DNA of 24,561 bases from Nitrospinota bacterium (GTDB lineage Bacteria; Nitrospinota; Nitrospinia; JACRGO01): NCBI GenBank assembly GCA_016212295.1, contig JACRGO010000178.1:1-24561 (forward strand), given 5' to 3'. A program made the translations under genes and the position numbers. The notes beneath the pieces were generated by a model. That model was not told where the DNA came from and did not search any database. It worked only from the letters and a program-made list of their open reading frames with translations. Numbering within the stretch: the first letter of the stretch is position 1; each line of letters opens with the position of its first letter. Of the stretch, positions 13,128-20,562 are shown one piece after another.

Positions 13128-15212
13128 TTGCATAAAAACCTGCCTCGTTTTTATATCTCAATCCCCGTTCTCTTTATTGTTGCCATTGCCTTGCTCTTCC
13201 TGCTTGCGCCGCTGATTCTGGAGACCCTGGCTGAGCGCAAGGCCGCCGGACTCGGCTTCAAGGACCCAAGGCTGAGAGTCAGGACCTTCAACCATCACGC
13301 CCTTTTGCTCAACGATATCTCAATAGGCGGGGCCGGCGGACCTGATATAAAAATTTCCAGTCTGTCCGCCAAGTACGGCCTGTCCGGTTTGCTGCGTGGA
13401 AAAGTGGAAAGGATTGAAGTCTCCGGCCTGGAGGCCAAGGCGCGATTTCAGGACGGCGAATTGGTCCTGCAAGGCATACCCGCGCCTGTAGACAAAAAAC
13501 AAGTTCAGACAAAAGAGCAGGCCCCTCCTCCAATAATAGCCTCATATATCAAAATTGATTCTTCCTTCCTGGACCTCAATATATTCCACAATAACATCCG
13601 CGTTCCCTTTGAATGCGAATTCAAGGAAAAGGGAGGGCCTGGAGAATATGAGATACGCGTCCGCTCCAGCCTTCTTGGACAGGAATTCATGGCCATGGGA
13701 AACCTGGACATTAATACCGGCAACGGAAAGTTTGAAATATCGGTTGCCAGGTTCGACCTTAAATCATTGGAGTTCTTTTCCAGCGGCGCTCAAAGGCCCC
13801 TGCCCCAAGGGGGCGGGGGAGGGGGCATACGCTTTGCCTTGGCCGCATGGAAGCCTGAAGGGGCGCAAGGTTCTCTTGATTTGAGGAACGTTAATTGGGG
13901 GCAAAAGGACTTTAAAATATCGGGCGGCGTCCGCGCGGATTTCACCATGCCGGATATAAACGCAAGGGCTGACGTCTCCAGCGCCTCATGGGGCCAAGCG
14001 GAGCTCGGGTCCCCTTTTTCCTGCTCTGTTTCAGGCCAGGTTTCACGCGAGCTTAAAATGGAATGCTCTGCTCTGATACTAAGTTCTCCGTACCCGGCTT
14101 CTATCACGGATTTGACGGCCAAGGCGTCCACGGACGTTGCAATTGATGATATCGGGAAGTGGATTGAAAAATCTGAAATCAGGGGAGAAGGCCGTGTGCC
14201 GTTTCAAGGCCTTTTCCCTGGTCTTACGGGTCCGCCGGAGTTGATTTTCAGCTTCTTCGTTCTTCCAGGCAAGGGGCCGGAATTTGGATTGGATTTTGAA
14301 TTTCCTGAAAGTGTCTTTCCTGCCAAAACCCCGCTGCATGACATCCACCCCTCGCTTCAAGGCATTAATTTTTCAGGGTCAATCTCGGCCAAGGGCGGGA
14401 TATCCATGAACGGCCAAGGGACAAGCAGCCACGCAACGCTTGCGGTAAAGGACGCGGCGCTGGCCTCGGAAGATCAACACGTCTCCATTGAGGGCTTCAA
14501 CGCTGATTTGAAGTTCACCGACCTCTTGAACCTTGCCACCGGACCTGACCAGGGGTTCAGATTTGAAAAATTGTCATGGGGGAGTATTCCCTTGTCAGAT
14601 GGGAAGGCGTTTTTCCAGGTGGAGGGCCAGGAATCCATTTTCCTGCGCCATGGAGAATTCAAGTTGGGCAATGGAAAGATCGCCTTTGACGAGGCCAGGT
14701 TTAATACCGTCAGCGGGGAATTTGACGCTGTTCTCTCCTGCGAGGACATCGGACTTTCAGAGATGCTGAATCTTCTGTACGCGAAAAAAATAGCCGCCGG
14801 GGAATGCAGGATAAGCGGGAAGGTCCCGTTGAGGATTAAAAACGGGAACGCTTACGTGAGCAAAGGCTCTTTTTATTCAACCCCTGGCGAATCCGGCGTG
14901 ATAAAAATAAAGGAAAGCGGTATAATCTTCGGCGGCAACCCCTTAGTGGAGGAGGCCATAAAGGAATTCCGCTATGACCAGGTCCAGGTTGATTTGAACT
15001 CAAAGGGTGAAAAGCTTAATATCTTTATGAGTCTTAAGGGCGCGCCGAATCGCACCCTTCCCCTTGCGCTGGACCCTGAAACGAAGAATTTCAAACGGGA
15101 CGAGAAAGGAAGGGGCGTGAACCTTCAGGGGCTTCATCTGGAACTGCGGTTCAATGAAATCCCCTTGGATGAGCTTATTAAGAAGCGGAAACTTTTTCAG
15201 GAGATCTTATGA
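13128..15212 (+). CDS. ydbH: YdbH-family AsmA-like envelope lipid-transport protein
   Basis: YdbH is one of the AsmA-like proteins (with TamB and YhdP) thought to bridge the periplasm and move phospholipids from inner to outer membrane. This 694-aa protein has an N-terminal membrane anchor (about residues 10-30) and a long periplasmic region of amphipathic beta-strands. Its C-terminal part (SGKVPLRIKNGNAYVSKGSF, then PGESGVIKIKESG) is typical of the YdbH/DUF2868-like dicarboxylate-type annotation group. The call rests strongly on what follows: YnbE and YdbL genes that overlap by ATGA. The start is a TTG at 13128; an in-frame TAA lies three codons upstream, and AGGAT precedes it. A Gly-rich loop (PQGGGGGG, about residue 227) is low complexity. 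Confidence 0.85.
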   Translation: MHKNLPRFYISIPVLFIVAIALLFLLAPLILETLAERKAAGLGFKDPRLRVRTFNHHALLLNDISIGGAGGPDIKISSLSAKYGLSGLLRGKVERIEVSGLEAKARFQDGELVLQGIPAPVDKKQVQTKEQAPPPIIASYIKIDSSFLDLNIFHNNIRVPFECEFKEKGGPGEYEIRVRSSLLGQEFMAMGNLDINTGNGKFEISVARFDLKSLEFFSSGAQRPLPQGGGGGGIRFALAAWKPEGAQGSLDLRNVNWGQKDFKISGGVRADFTMPDINARADVSSASWGQAELGSPFSCSVSGQVSRELKMECSALILSSPYPASITDLTAKASTDVAIDDIGKWIEKSEIRGEGRVPFQGLFPGLTGPPELIFSFFVLPGKGPEFGLDFEFPESVFPAKTPLHDIHPSLQGINFSGSISAKGGISMNGQGTSSHATLAVKDAALASEDQHVSIEGFNADLKFTDLLNLATGPDQGFRFEKLSWGSIPLSDGKAFFQVEGQESIFLRHGEFKLGNGKIAFDEARFNTVSGEFDAVLSCEDIGLSEMLNLLYAKKIAAGECRISGKVPLRIKNGNAYVSKGSFYSTPGESGVIKIKESGIIFGGNPLVEEAIKEFRYDQVQVDLNSKGEKLNIFMSLKGAPNRTLPLALDPETKNFKRDEKGRGVNLQGLHLELRFNEIPLDELIKKRKLFQEIL

Positions 15213-15391
15213 AAAAACGTATTTTGTTGGGGCTCGCGGCTTATGCCATGCTGGGGCCGGCGGCATGCGCCACTGTGAAGGTTGAGCCTATAGAAATAAA
15301 GCCTATCCATATTGTCATGGACGTCAATGTCAAGATTGACAAGGAACTGGCTGACTTCTTTTCGGATATAGACAAGGGAGAAAAAAAATGA
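15209..15391 (+). CDS. ynbE: YnbE-like lipoprotein
   Basis: A 60-aa outer-membrane lipoprotein that in Enterobacteria partners YdbH in forming a continuous bridge for phospholipids. The start MKKRILLGLAAYAMLGPAAC is a lipoprotein signal peptide. The lipobox (PAAC) is imperfect, with Pro at -3 where Leu is usual. The mature part carries the family core KVEPIEIKPIHIVMDVNVKI and ends DKELADFFSDID. Its ATG overlaps the ydbH TGA (ATGA), and its own stop overlaps the ydbL start in the same way, so the three are translationally coupled. The protein is very short but the motif is convincing. Confidence 0.9.
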   Translation: MKKRILLGLAAYAMLGPAACATVKVEPIEIKPIHIVMDVNVKIDKELADFFSDIDKGEKK

Positions 15392-15753
15392 ACAAAAAAT
15401 TATTTTTGCCGTTATTAATCGCGTTTGCCTTTATTTTTGTGTCCTCTCCTGGGTTCGGTGATGACCTCAAGGCCAGGTTCCTTGAAAGACAGTCCGCCAT
15501 AGCCTCGCTCAAGGACAACGGGATAGTAGGGGAAAGCAATAGGGGATACCTGGAGTTCGTTGGGCCAAAAAGGGAGAGTGAAGGCGTGGTGAACGAGGAG
15601 AACGCCGACAGGAAAAAGGTTTATGAAAACATAGGCCAAAAAACCGGGGTGGATTCAGAAACGGTTGGCCGCCGCCGCGCCGCGCAGATCGGGCAAAACT
15701 CGCCGCAAGGCCATTTCCTCCAGGACGGCCAGGGGAAGTGGAACAGGAAGTAA
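15388..15753 (+). CDS. ydbL: YdbL family (DUF1318) periplasmic protein
   Basis: A 121-aa secreted protein with a Sec signal peptide (MNKKLFLPLLIAFAFIFVSS, cleavage probably around GFG-DD, residue 24). The DUF1318 body follows: DNGIVGESNRGYLEF, then NEENADRKKVYENIGQKTGV, then the terminal GHFLQDGQGKWNRK, closely parallel to E. coli YdbL, which ends in NGKWVRK. In E. coli, YdbL is linked to correct YdbH-YnbE complex formation. It is the third gene of the coupled operon, overlapping ynbE by ATGA. The operon converges on trmL with a 47-bp gap. Confidence 0.92.
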   Translation: MNKKLFLPLLIAFAFIFVSSPGFGDDLKARFLERQSAIASLKDNGIVGESNRGYLEFVGPKRESEGVVNEENADRKKVYENIGQKTGVDSETVGRRRAAQIGQNSPQGHFLQDGQGKWNRK

Positions 15754-15795
15754 GAGGACCAATAAGAAAAGGATATGGACATGGCGTTCAATGCC

Positions 15796-15827
15796 TTTCA
15801 TTAATCAATTCGCGAAGCTATGTTCTT
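15796..15827. repeat. 32-base repeat, copy 1 (trmL 3' end)
   Basis: Begins TTTCATTAATCAATT and ends CTATGTTCTT. It matches 23352-23383 at 30 of 32 positions by eye. A 12-base fragment, AGCTATGTTCTT, recurs at 17546-17557, two bases beyond the GT4 stop. In this copy it supplies the trmL stop codon and last codons. Confidence 0.8.
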
Positions 15828-16334
15828 CAAGGACGATGGCATTAAAATATCCACCTGCCGGATAGCCTCGTACAGGACCACGGCGCAAGCGTTGGAGAGG
15901 TTCAGGGAGCGGACAAGGCCGGTCGTGGGAATGAAGAACATGGAATCCTTGTTTTCCTCCAGAATTTCCCTCGGCAGGCCTTTTGTCTCCGACCCGAATA
16001 CCAGGAAATCGCCTGGCCTGTATTCCGTCCTGGTGTACGGAGTCTCCCCGTGTTTTGAAAAATAAAGCAAGCGGGCGCGGTCATGCGCGCTTTTAAAGGA
16101 GACCCAATCAGCGTGCCTTTTCAGATTCAAATGCGGCCAATGGTCGAGTCCGGCCCGTTTCAATGTCCTGTCGCTTATCTCGAACCCCAGCTTCCCCACC
16201 AGGTGCAGGACCGATCCGGTCCCGACGCATAGCCGGGAAATGTTTCCTGTATTGGGCGGGATCTCCGGTTCCACGAGCACGATATGGAATGGATTGAGGT
16301 CCGGGTTTGTTAAGATGGTTCCGTTATTTTTCAT
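15801..16334 (-). CDS. trmL: tRNA (cytidine(34)-2'-O)-methyltransferase, SpoU/TrmH class
   Basis: A SPOUT-fold methyltransferase that 2'-O-methylates the wobble base of leucine tRNAs using SAM. The 177-aa length fits. Motif 1 is PEIPPNTGNISRLCVGTGS, motif 2 is LVFGSETKGLPREIL, and motif 3 is PTTGLVRSLNLSNACAVVLY, which together form the trefoil-knot SAM pocket. TrmL is the closest fit because of the small size and the LxxxGF(E)-S-D-R-LKRAGLDHW stretch. The last codons (NIASRID and stop) lie inside a 32-base repeat shared with 23352-23383, and the start codon overlaps the edge of a dispersed repeat copy (16332-16392). No Shine-Dalgarno is visible. Confidence 0.93.
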   Translation of the reverse strand: MKNNGTILTNPDLNPFHIVLVEPEIPPNTGNISRLCVGTGSVLHLVGKLGFEISDRTLKRAGLDHWPHLNLKRHADWVSFKSAHDRARLLYFSKHGETPYTRTEYRPGDFLVFGSETKGLPREILEENKDSMFFIPTTGLVRSLNLSNACAVVLYEAIRQVDILMPSSLKNIASRID

Positions 16335-16392
16335 AGCGCGACCGGCTTAAAAAACTTGCGCGGAAAACGTAAATTCCGGAACGTAATAATAT
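16332..16392. repeat. Dispersed repeat copy at the trmL start
   Basis: Reads CATAGCGCGACCGGC, then AAAAAACTTGCGCGGAAAAC, then AATTCCGGAACGTAATAAT. It matches 5134-5188 and 6396-6444 with few differences. Its CATAGCGCG end also opens the copies at 6235, 17449 (CATAGCGCT) and 20535. It occupies the whole 62-bp gap between the trmL start and the next gene's end. Confidence 0.75.
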
Positions 16393-16396
16393 CAAA

Positions 16397-17356
16397 TCAT
16401 TTCTTGGGGCCGCGCACATTTTTCATCTCAATCTTTTTTATCCGGTAAAGAATGTCCTCCAACTTCTCCCGGTTTATGGAAATCAGCTCCGAGACGAGGC
16501 CTATCAAGCAAATTTGAAAGCCCACGATCAGACATATAGCGGAGAGTATCAGAGACTGAATATGTCCAGCCGTGGATTGCAAGAAGAAAAAATACAAGTA
16601 GCGGAGCCCAAGCAGGAATCCAAACGTAAAAATTGAGGTCCCAATATAAGTGAAAATCTGAAGGGGCCTGTACATTGAGAAGATTTTCGACAATGTGATT
16701 ATCGATTCTTTAATATAATAAAAGTTGGATCGAAAAAGCCTGGACTCGCGCAGTTTCTGGTTTGTCCTGATTTTAACTGAATCTATGGCAATGGATTTTC
16801 TGCCCGCGCTGATTATTGTTTCAAGGGTATAAGTGAACCTGGACACGACGTTCAGCCTTAGCGCCGCCTCGCGGTTAAAGGCCCTGAAACCGCTGGTGAC
16901 GTCCGGGATATTGGTGCCTGAGAGCCGCCGCACCACAAAGCTCCCTAATTTTTGGAGGAAAATCTTGGTTTTTGAAAAATGAGGGATATTTCCCACTTCC
17001 CTGTCGCCGACTATGATGTCCGCCTTGCCGGCAAGGATTGGGGCAATTAATTTTGGTATGTCCGCGCCTTGATACTGGTTGTCCGCGTCCGTGTTGACAA
17101 TGATGTCGGCCCCCAGCTTCAAACAGGCGTCCAGTCCGGCGGAGAAGGCGGCGGCGAGCCCTTTGTGATTCGTGAAGCGGATTATGTGCTCAACGCCTGC
17201 CTCCCTGGCCACATCGGAGGTCCTGTCCGCGCTTCCGTCATCTATAACCAGTATTTCAACGCAATCCACTCCCTCGATTTTCCTGGGAATGTCCCTTAAG
17301 GTAATTGGCAGGTATTCCTCTTCGTTTCTGCAGGGTATTTGAACGATAAGTTTCAT
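16397..17356 (-). CDS. Family 2 glycosyltransferase with C-terminal membrane spans
   Basis: A 319-aa membrane-associated GT-A transferase, probably adding a sugar to a polyprenyl-phosphate or glycan intermediate. The N-terminus IVQIPCRNEEEYLP is the GT2 nucleotide-sugar strand. VIDDGSADRT and NTDADNQY supply the metal-binding DxD-type acidic residues. SGFRAFNREAALRL is the acceptor-side motif of polyprenyl-phosphate-sugar synthases. Two hydrophobic spans near the C-terminus (about 231-252 and 262-289) resemble DPM1/GtrB-like enzymes. The start at 17356 was chosen because MKLIVQIPCRNEEE begins the fold; the frame runs open to 17461 through repeat sequence. It closes the glycan operon. Sugar specificity cannot be told. 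Confidence 0.9.
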   Translation of the reverse strand: MKLIVQIPCRNEEEYLPITLRDIPRKIEGVDCVEILVIDDGSADRTSDVAREAGVEHIIRFTNHKGLAAAFSAGLDACLKLGADIIVNTDADNQYQGADIPKLIAPILAGKADIIVGDREVGNIPHFSKTKIFLQKLGSFVVRRLSGTNIPDVTSGFRAFNREAALRLNVVSRFTYTLETIISAGRKSIAIDSVKIRTNQKLRESRLFRSNFYYIKESIITLSKIFSMYRPLQIFTYIGTSIFTFGFLLGLRYLYFFFLQSTAGHIQSLILSAICLIVGFQICLIGLVSELISINREKLEDILYRIKKIEMKNVRGPKK

Positions 17357-17363
17357 AAGTGGA

Positions 17364-17413
17364 TAAAGTAAAAAGTGAGCTAAAGTAAAAAGTGAGCTAA
17401 AGTGAGCTAAAGT
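17364..17413. repeat. Short tandem repeat upstream of GT2
   Basis: The 17-base unit TAAAGTAAAAAGTGAGC occurs twice in tandem, followed by a shortened TAAAGTGAGC and a TAAAGT remnant. It lies immediately upstream of the GT2 start on the minus strand. Confidence 0.8.
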
Positions 17414-17448
17414 TGGGGAAGTTATTTTAATTATAAAAAGAAATCTGT

Positions 17449-17512
17449 CATAGCGCTGCATTGCCGCAACAAAAATAAATTTCGACGCATTAAAACGTTC
17501 GATATAAGTTTA
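17449..17512. repeat. Partial copy of the dispersed inverted-repeat element
   Basis: CATAGCGCTGCATTGCCGCA, followed by ACAAAAATAAATTTCG, matches the left part of the element at 6235-6290, including the arm-A core and the following ATTAAAACGTTCGAT. The other arms are missing, so it is a truncated copy. Confidence 0.75.
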
Positions 17513-17559
17513 GGCACTTTAGTTCACTTGACTCTTTAGTCACTCAGCTATGTTCTTTC

Positions 17560-18692
17560 TCAAAGCCCCTTATAAACCTGGATGTACCGCTCTATGATAG
17601 AGTCCCAGTTGTAATTTTTTTCCACCAGGCCGCGGATTTTATTGCCGAAGCCCTCGCGTATTCCGGATGGCCGAAGGTTTTCGACGCACTCCGATATCTC
17701 CTTGGGATCAAGCCCGGTGAGAAAGCCGGTTTCACCGGGAATTACTATGTCCCTGGCTATTCCCACCGGAGTGGATATGACCGGCAGGCCGGCGGTGGCC
17801 GCTTCAAGTACAGGCTGACCTAAATTTTCATAACTGGAGGGGTAGATAAAAACATCGGACTCCAGATAAAAACGTTGAAGCTCCGCGCCGTACTTGGGTC
17901 CAATGAAAAACACCTTGCCTTGAGCGCCCAGTTCGCGAACCAGGGCCTCCAGTTCCGCGACATAGCCTTTTTTGGATGTGCTGCTCGTCCTTTCCTCGCT
18001 CCCTACAATATGCAAGACGGCGTCTTCCATCAGGGAGACCGCCTTGATCGCTGCTTCAACGTTCCTGTTCCTGGCAAGCCTTCCCACAAAGAGCAGTTTC
18101 AACGGACCGGACTCATTATACGCCCGTTTTTGCTGGAGAGTTGAGGCGTTGGCCCCAGCGGGAATTATTTCCAGTTTTTTGCAGTCTATTCCAAATTCAA
18201 CGGCGTCTTCGTGTTCCAGCTTAGTGGAGACGATGACCTTGGTTGCCCGTTTTGCCGTTGTCTTGAAAGAGAGGGAGTCGTAGAGCGCATAAGGGAGTTT
18301 TGATTTCCAGCCGTGGAGGTATTTCTTGAAGCCGAGAAGGGAGCCGTGTGTGCTGAGGACAAAGGGTTTCTTGTGGAGACGGGAAAAAAAAAAGCCAGAT
18401 CGGATTGAAAATTCCTGTAGTTGTGGGCGTGAAGGATATCATAGTCCCTGAATGACATGGCCATGCCAAGGCTCAGGCAGTATCTCATTATCCTGGCCTG
18501 GTTTTTATGCCTGTATACCTCAACGCCATTGATCGTTTCCTTGGCGGGAAGGGTCGGGTCCACGTCGCAATAAGTGGTGAGCACCGGGGAAGCAATGCCG
18601 CGTTCCTCCAAACCCCTTGAAATTTGAAACGCCTGGTTAGCCGGACCGCACACGTAAGGGTAGAAGGTTTCAATTGTCCTCAGGATTTTCAT
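17560..18692 (-). CDS. Family 4 glycosyltransferase, interrupted by a frameshift at a 10-base homopolymer
   Basis: A GT-B retaining glycosyltransferase (GT4) for surface polysaccharide. The frame starting at 18692 (MKILRTIETFYPYVCGPANQ) encodes the acceptor domain through HAHNYRNFQSDLAFFF. It then meets ten T on the coding strand (18384-18393) and goes out of frame. One extra T restores a continuous frame reading SRLHKKPFVLSTHGSLLGFK, on into AKRATKVIVSTKLEHEDAVE, and then the donor domain LLFVGRLARNRNVEAAI with the EX7E motif ENLGQPVLE. The repaired protein would be 377 aa, normal for GT4. As written, the gene appears as two pieces, 18186-18713 and 17560-18102. The cause could be a sequencing or assembly error, transcriptional slippage, phase variation or a real mutation. 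HTH gene upstream, GT2 downstream. Confidence 0.85.
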
Positions 18693-18705
18693 GGCGCGAT
18701 ATGTT

Positions 18706-19284
18706 TTAAACAAAAACTATCTTTTCCCTGGAAATGTTCATTTCCGTTATTTGCTTGTGGATGATCTCTCTCGATGAGAAAGCGGTGATGATTACCCTGT
18801 CGAATTCGTCCTGGAGGAGTTTTTCCTTTGGGTAAATATTCTTGTCGAAGAATTTGGCCCCATGTTTGTGATCGTCCACCAAATACAACAGTCCTAAATT
18901 ACTGCCGTTAAGGGAAATATAAGCGATCTCCGCCACTTCTCCAGCGCCGTAGAATACCACGTTGCGCAGCCTTTTTTCCTCGATTTCCTGAAATGCCTCC
19001 TTGAATTTCAGCCTGATGTTTTTATAGTATTCAAAGGAAAATTTCATGTACTCGTATGTCAGGCTGGCTTTTTCCGATATGCCTTTGGGCGTGAGATTGT
19101 AAATGATTCTGTTTCCCGGCATTGCCCTGACCATGATGTGGCCTTTTCGAACAAGCCTTTTCAGGTAGGTGTTGGCCAGCCCCAGGGCGATTCCCAGATT
19201 TTTCGCCATTTCCCTTTGGGTAAGCGGTTGTTCCTTGGAGACCTCGGTTAAAATTTGAAGATTTCGTAAAAGGACTTTATCCAT
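18706..19284 (-). CDS. Winged-helix regulator fused to a Rossmann-like nucleotide-binding domain
   Basis: A 192-aa protein. Residues 1-75 form a MarR-type winged helix (LTQREMAKNLGIALGLANTY as the helix-turn-helix and IIYNLTPKGISEK as the wing). This resembles regulators annotated as EPS-associated. Residues 108-192 look like a Rossmann half-domain starting NVVFYGAGEVAEIAYISL, with a GxGxxA nucleotide loop, then LVDDHKHGAKFFDK and VIITAFSSREII, resembling the CoA/NAD-binding module found in PglD-like sugar enzymes. The combination suggests a regulator that senses a nucleotide or nucleotide sugar; this is inference. Its ATG overlaps the stop of the DUF2304 gene (TAATG), and the GT4 follows after 13 bp, so it sits inside the glycan operon and may autoregulate it. 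Confidence 0.82.
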   Translation of the reverse strand: MDKVLLRNLQILTEVSKEQPLTQREMAKNLGIALGLANTYLKRLVRKGHIMVRAMPGNRIIYNLTPKGISEKASLTYEYMKFSFEYYKNIRLKFKEAFQEIEEKRLRNVVFYGAGEVAEIAYISLNGSNLGLLYLVDDHKHGAKFFDKNIYPKEKLLQDEFDRVIITAFSSREIIHKQITEMNISREKIVFV

Positions 19285-19631
19285 TATTCCTTCTCTTTTT
19301 CCTCAAGGTCCGAAACAAGGATGGACAGTTTTTGCGTCAATCGCCTCACCTGCTTCGTAAGGGCGGAAATCCTGATGGAGAAATGAAGGTTAATGATGAT
19401 CAGGAAAATAAAGCCGAAGAAAAATATCGTGGAGGGATAGTTGGTGCCTCCTATCATATAGGTGATTTTCTCCAGGAGGTCGCGCCAGAGGGACAGGAAA
19501 AAAATAAAGACCGCCGCCACCATCCACCCGAAGGAGTATTCCTCGTTCAAATGCCTGCGCCGTACAAGTTCAAACACATAGGCGAAAAGAATCACGCTGA
19601 GGCATACTGTGATAATTCCTAAACGTCCCAC
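19284..19631 (-). CDS. DUF2304 membrane protein
   Basis: A 115-aa protein with three hydrophobic spans (about residues 4-21, 35-53 and 69-88) and a charged coiled C-terminus (ALTKQVRRLTQKLSILVSDL). The EEYSFGWMVAAVFIFFLSLW stretch is the characteristic part of DUF2304, commonly encoded next to dolichyl-phosphate-mannose-synthase-like GT2 genes, as here. It probably serves as a membrane partner of that transferase. It starts with GTG at 19631, with AAGGAG five bases upstream, and lies 2 bp from the preceding GT2 stop. It overlaps the regulator gene by one base. Confidence 0.88.
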   Translation of the reverse strand: MGRLGIITVCLSVILFAYVFELVRRRHLNEEYSFGWMVAAVFIFFLSLWRDLLEKITYMIGGTNYPSTIFFFGFIFLIIINLHFSIRISALTKQVRRLTQKLSILVSDLEEKEKE

Positions 19632-19633
19632 TT

Positions 19634-20359
19634 TTACTCCTTATTGTCCTTTGAGGGGTTTTTCCGCATCAGGGTCACGACAATGGAAAGAAACATTTTA
19701 AATATATAATATATGATTTTATGGCCTCTGTGCATGGACTTCTTCATGTGCGCCGCATACATTTTCACCGGGATTTCCTTTAAACGAAAACCCGCCAGGT
19801 GCAGAAGGATCAACATATCCGTGTCCGGGTAATCCGGTGGATAAAGGTCCTGGGTAAAAAAATGGACCACGTTTTTCTTCAATGCCTGAAATCCAGAGGT
19901 CGGGTCGGTGATTTTTTGTCCAGTGATGAACGAGGCGATGTTTCCGAAAATCATCATCCCTATTTTTCTCATCACCGGCGTTTTGTAGCCGTTATTTTTC
20001 AGATACCTGGACCCTATGGCCACGTCCACGTCCTCATTTCTAAGGGTATGTATAAAATCCTTTATATGGATAGTATCGTGCTGGCCGTCCGCGTCTATTT
20101 GGACTATGATATCGTAGTTTTTCTGGTGCGAGTAAATATAACCTGTCTGAAGCGCCGCCCCGTATCCGAGATTAAAAGGATGGCTGATGACCTTGACGCC
20201 GGCCTTTTTGGCGACTTCTTCCGTCTGGTCAATGGAGCCGTCATTTACCACGAGTATGTCAATATCTCCCGCGTTTTTTTTGATATCGCCCAGGACCTTT
20301 CCCAAGCTTAGCTCCTCATTGTACGCCGGGATGAGAACCAATATTTTTTCATTTTCCAT
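19634..20359 (-). CDS. Family 2 glycosyltransferase, polyprenyl-phosphate sugar synthase-like
   Basis: A 241-aa GT2 of the DPM1 type, likely to move a sugar from a nucleotide to polyprenyl phosphate. Key segments are VLIPAYNEELSLGKVL, LVVNDGSIDQT, VQIDADGQHD (metal-binding DxD), IGSRYLKNNGYKTPVMRKIG and the acceptor motif DPTSGFQALKK. There are no clear membrane spans apart from a hydrophobic stretch near the C-terminus (IIYYIFKMFLSIVVTLM). The enzyme therefore probably relies on the DUF2304 protein encoded 2 bp downstream for anchoring. It is the first gene of the operon. The ATG at 20359 precedes MENEKILVLIPAYNEE; no strong ribosome-binding site is visible. Confidence 0.92.
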   Translation of the reverse strand: MENEKILVLIPAYNEELSLGKVLGDIKKNAGDIDILVVNDGSIDQTEEVAKKAGVKVISHPFNLGYGAALQTGYIYSHQKNYDIIVQIDADGQHDTIHIKDFIHTLRNEDVDVAIGSRYLKNNGYKTPVMRKIGMMIFGNIASFITGQKITDPTSGFQALKKNVVHFFTQDLYPPDYPDTDMLILLHLAGFRLKEIPVKMYAAHMKKSMHRGHKIIYYIFKMFLSIVVTLMRKNPSKDNKE

Positions 20360-20562
20360 TTTTTTGCCGATATATTTAAAAGTCTCGGGATTACAAGAGG
20401 GATTTTGATGGGCGGGCAGCGTGAACTCTCAAAAATTTCCTATCATTCAAAATTTGGTGATGCCGGAAGCAGTTTGCCTTATTAAAGGTGAGCGATAATA
20501 ATCATATCACTTTTCCCTTTGCATGATCAATAATCATAGCGCGGCCATGCGCGTTCCAATAG
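20360..20562. other. Intergenic region upstream of the glycan operon
   Basis: There is no gene. A fragment of the dispersed repeat, CATAGCGCGGCCATGCGCG, lies at 20535-20557, just past the histidine kinase stop on the minus strand. The segment near 20375-20395 is AT-rich (TTTAAATATAT on the minus strand) and could hold the operon promoter, but I see no convincing -35/-10 pair. Confidence 0.5.

Noticed and set aside
17364-17413. Tandem repeat considered as an array of regulator binding sites
   Set aside because: Only two full 17-base units plus remnants; the words resemble general intergenic repeat sequence, with no evidence of binding.
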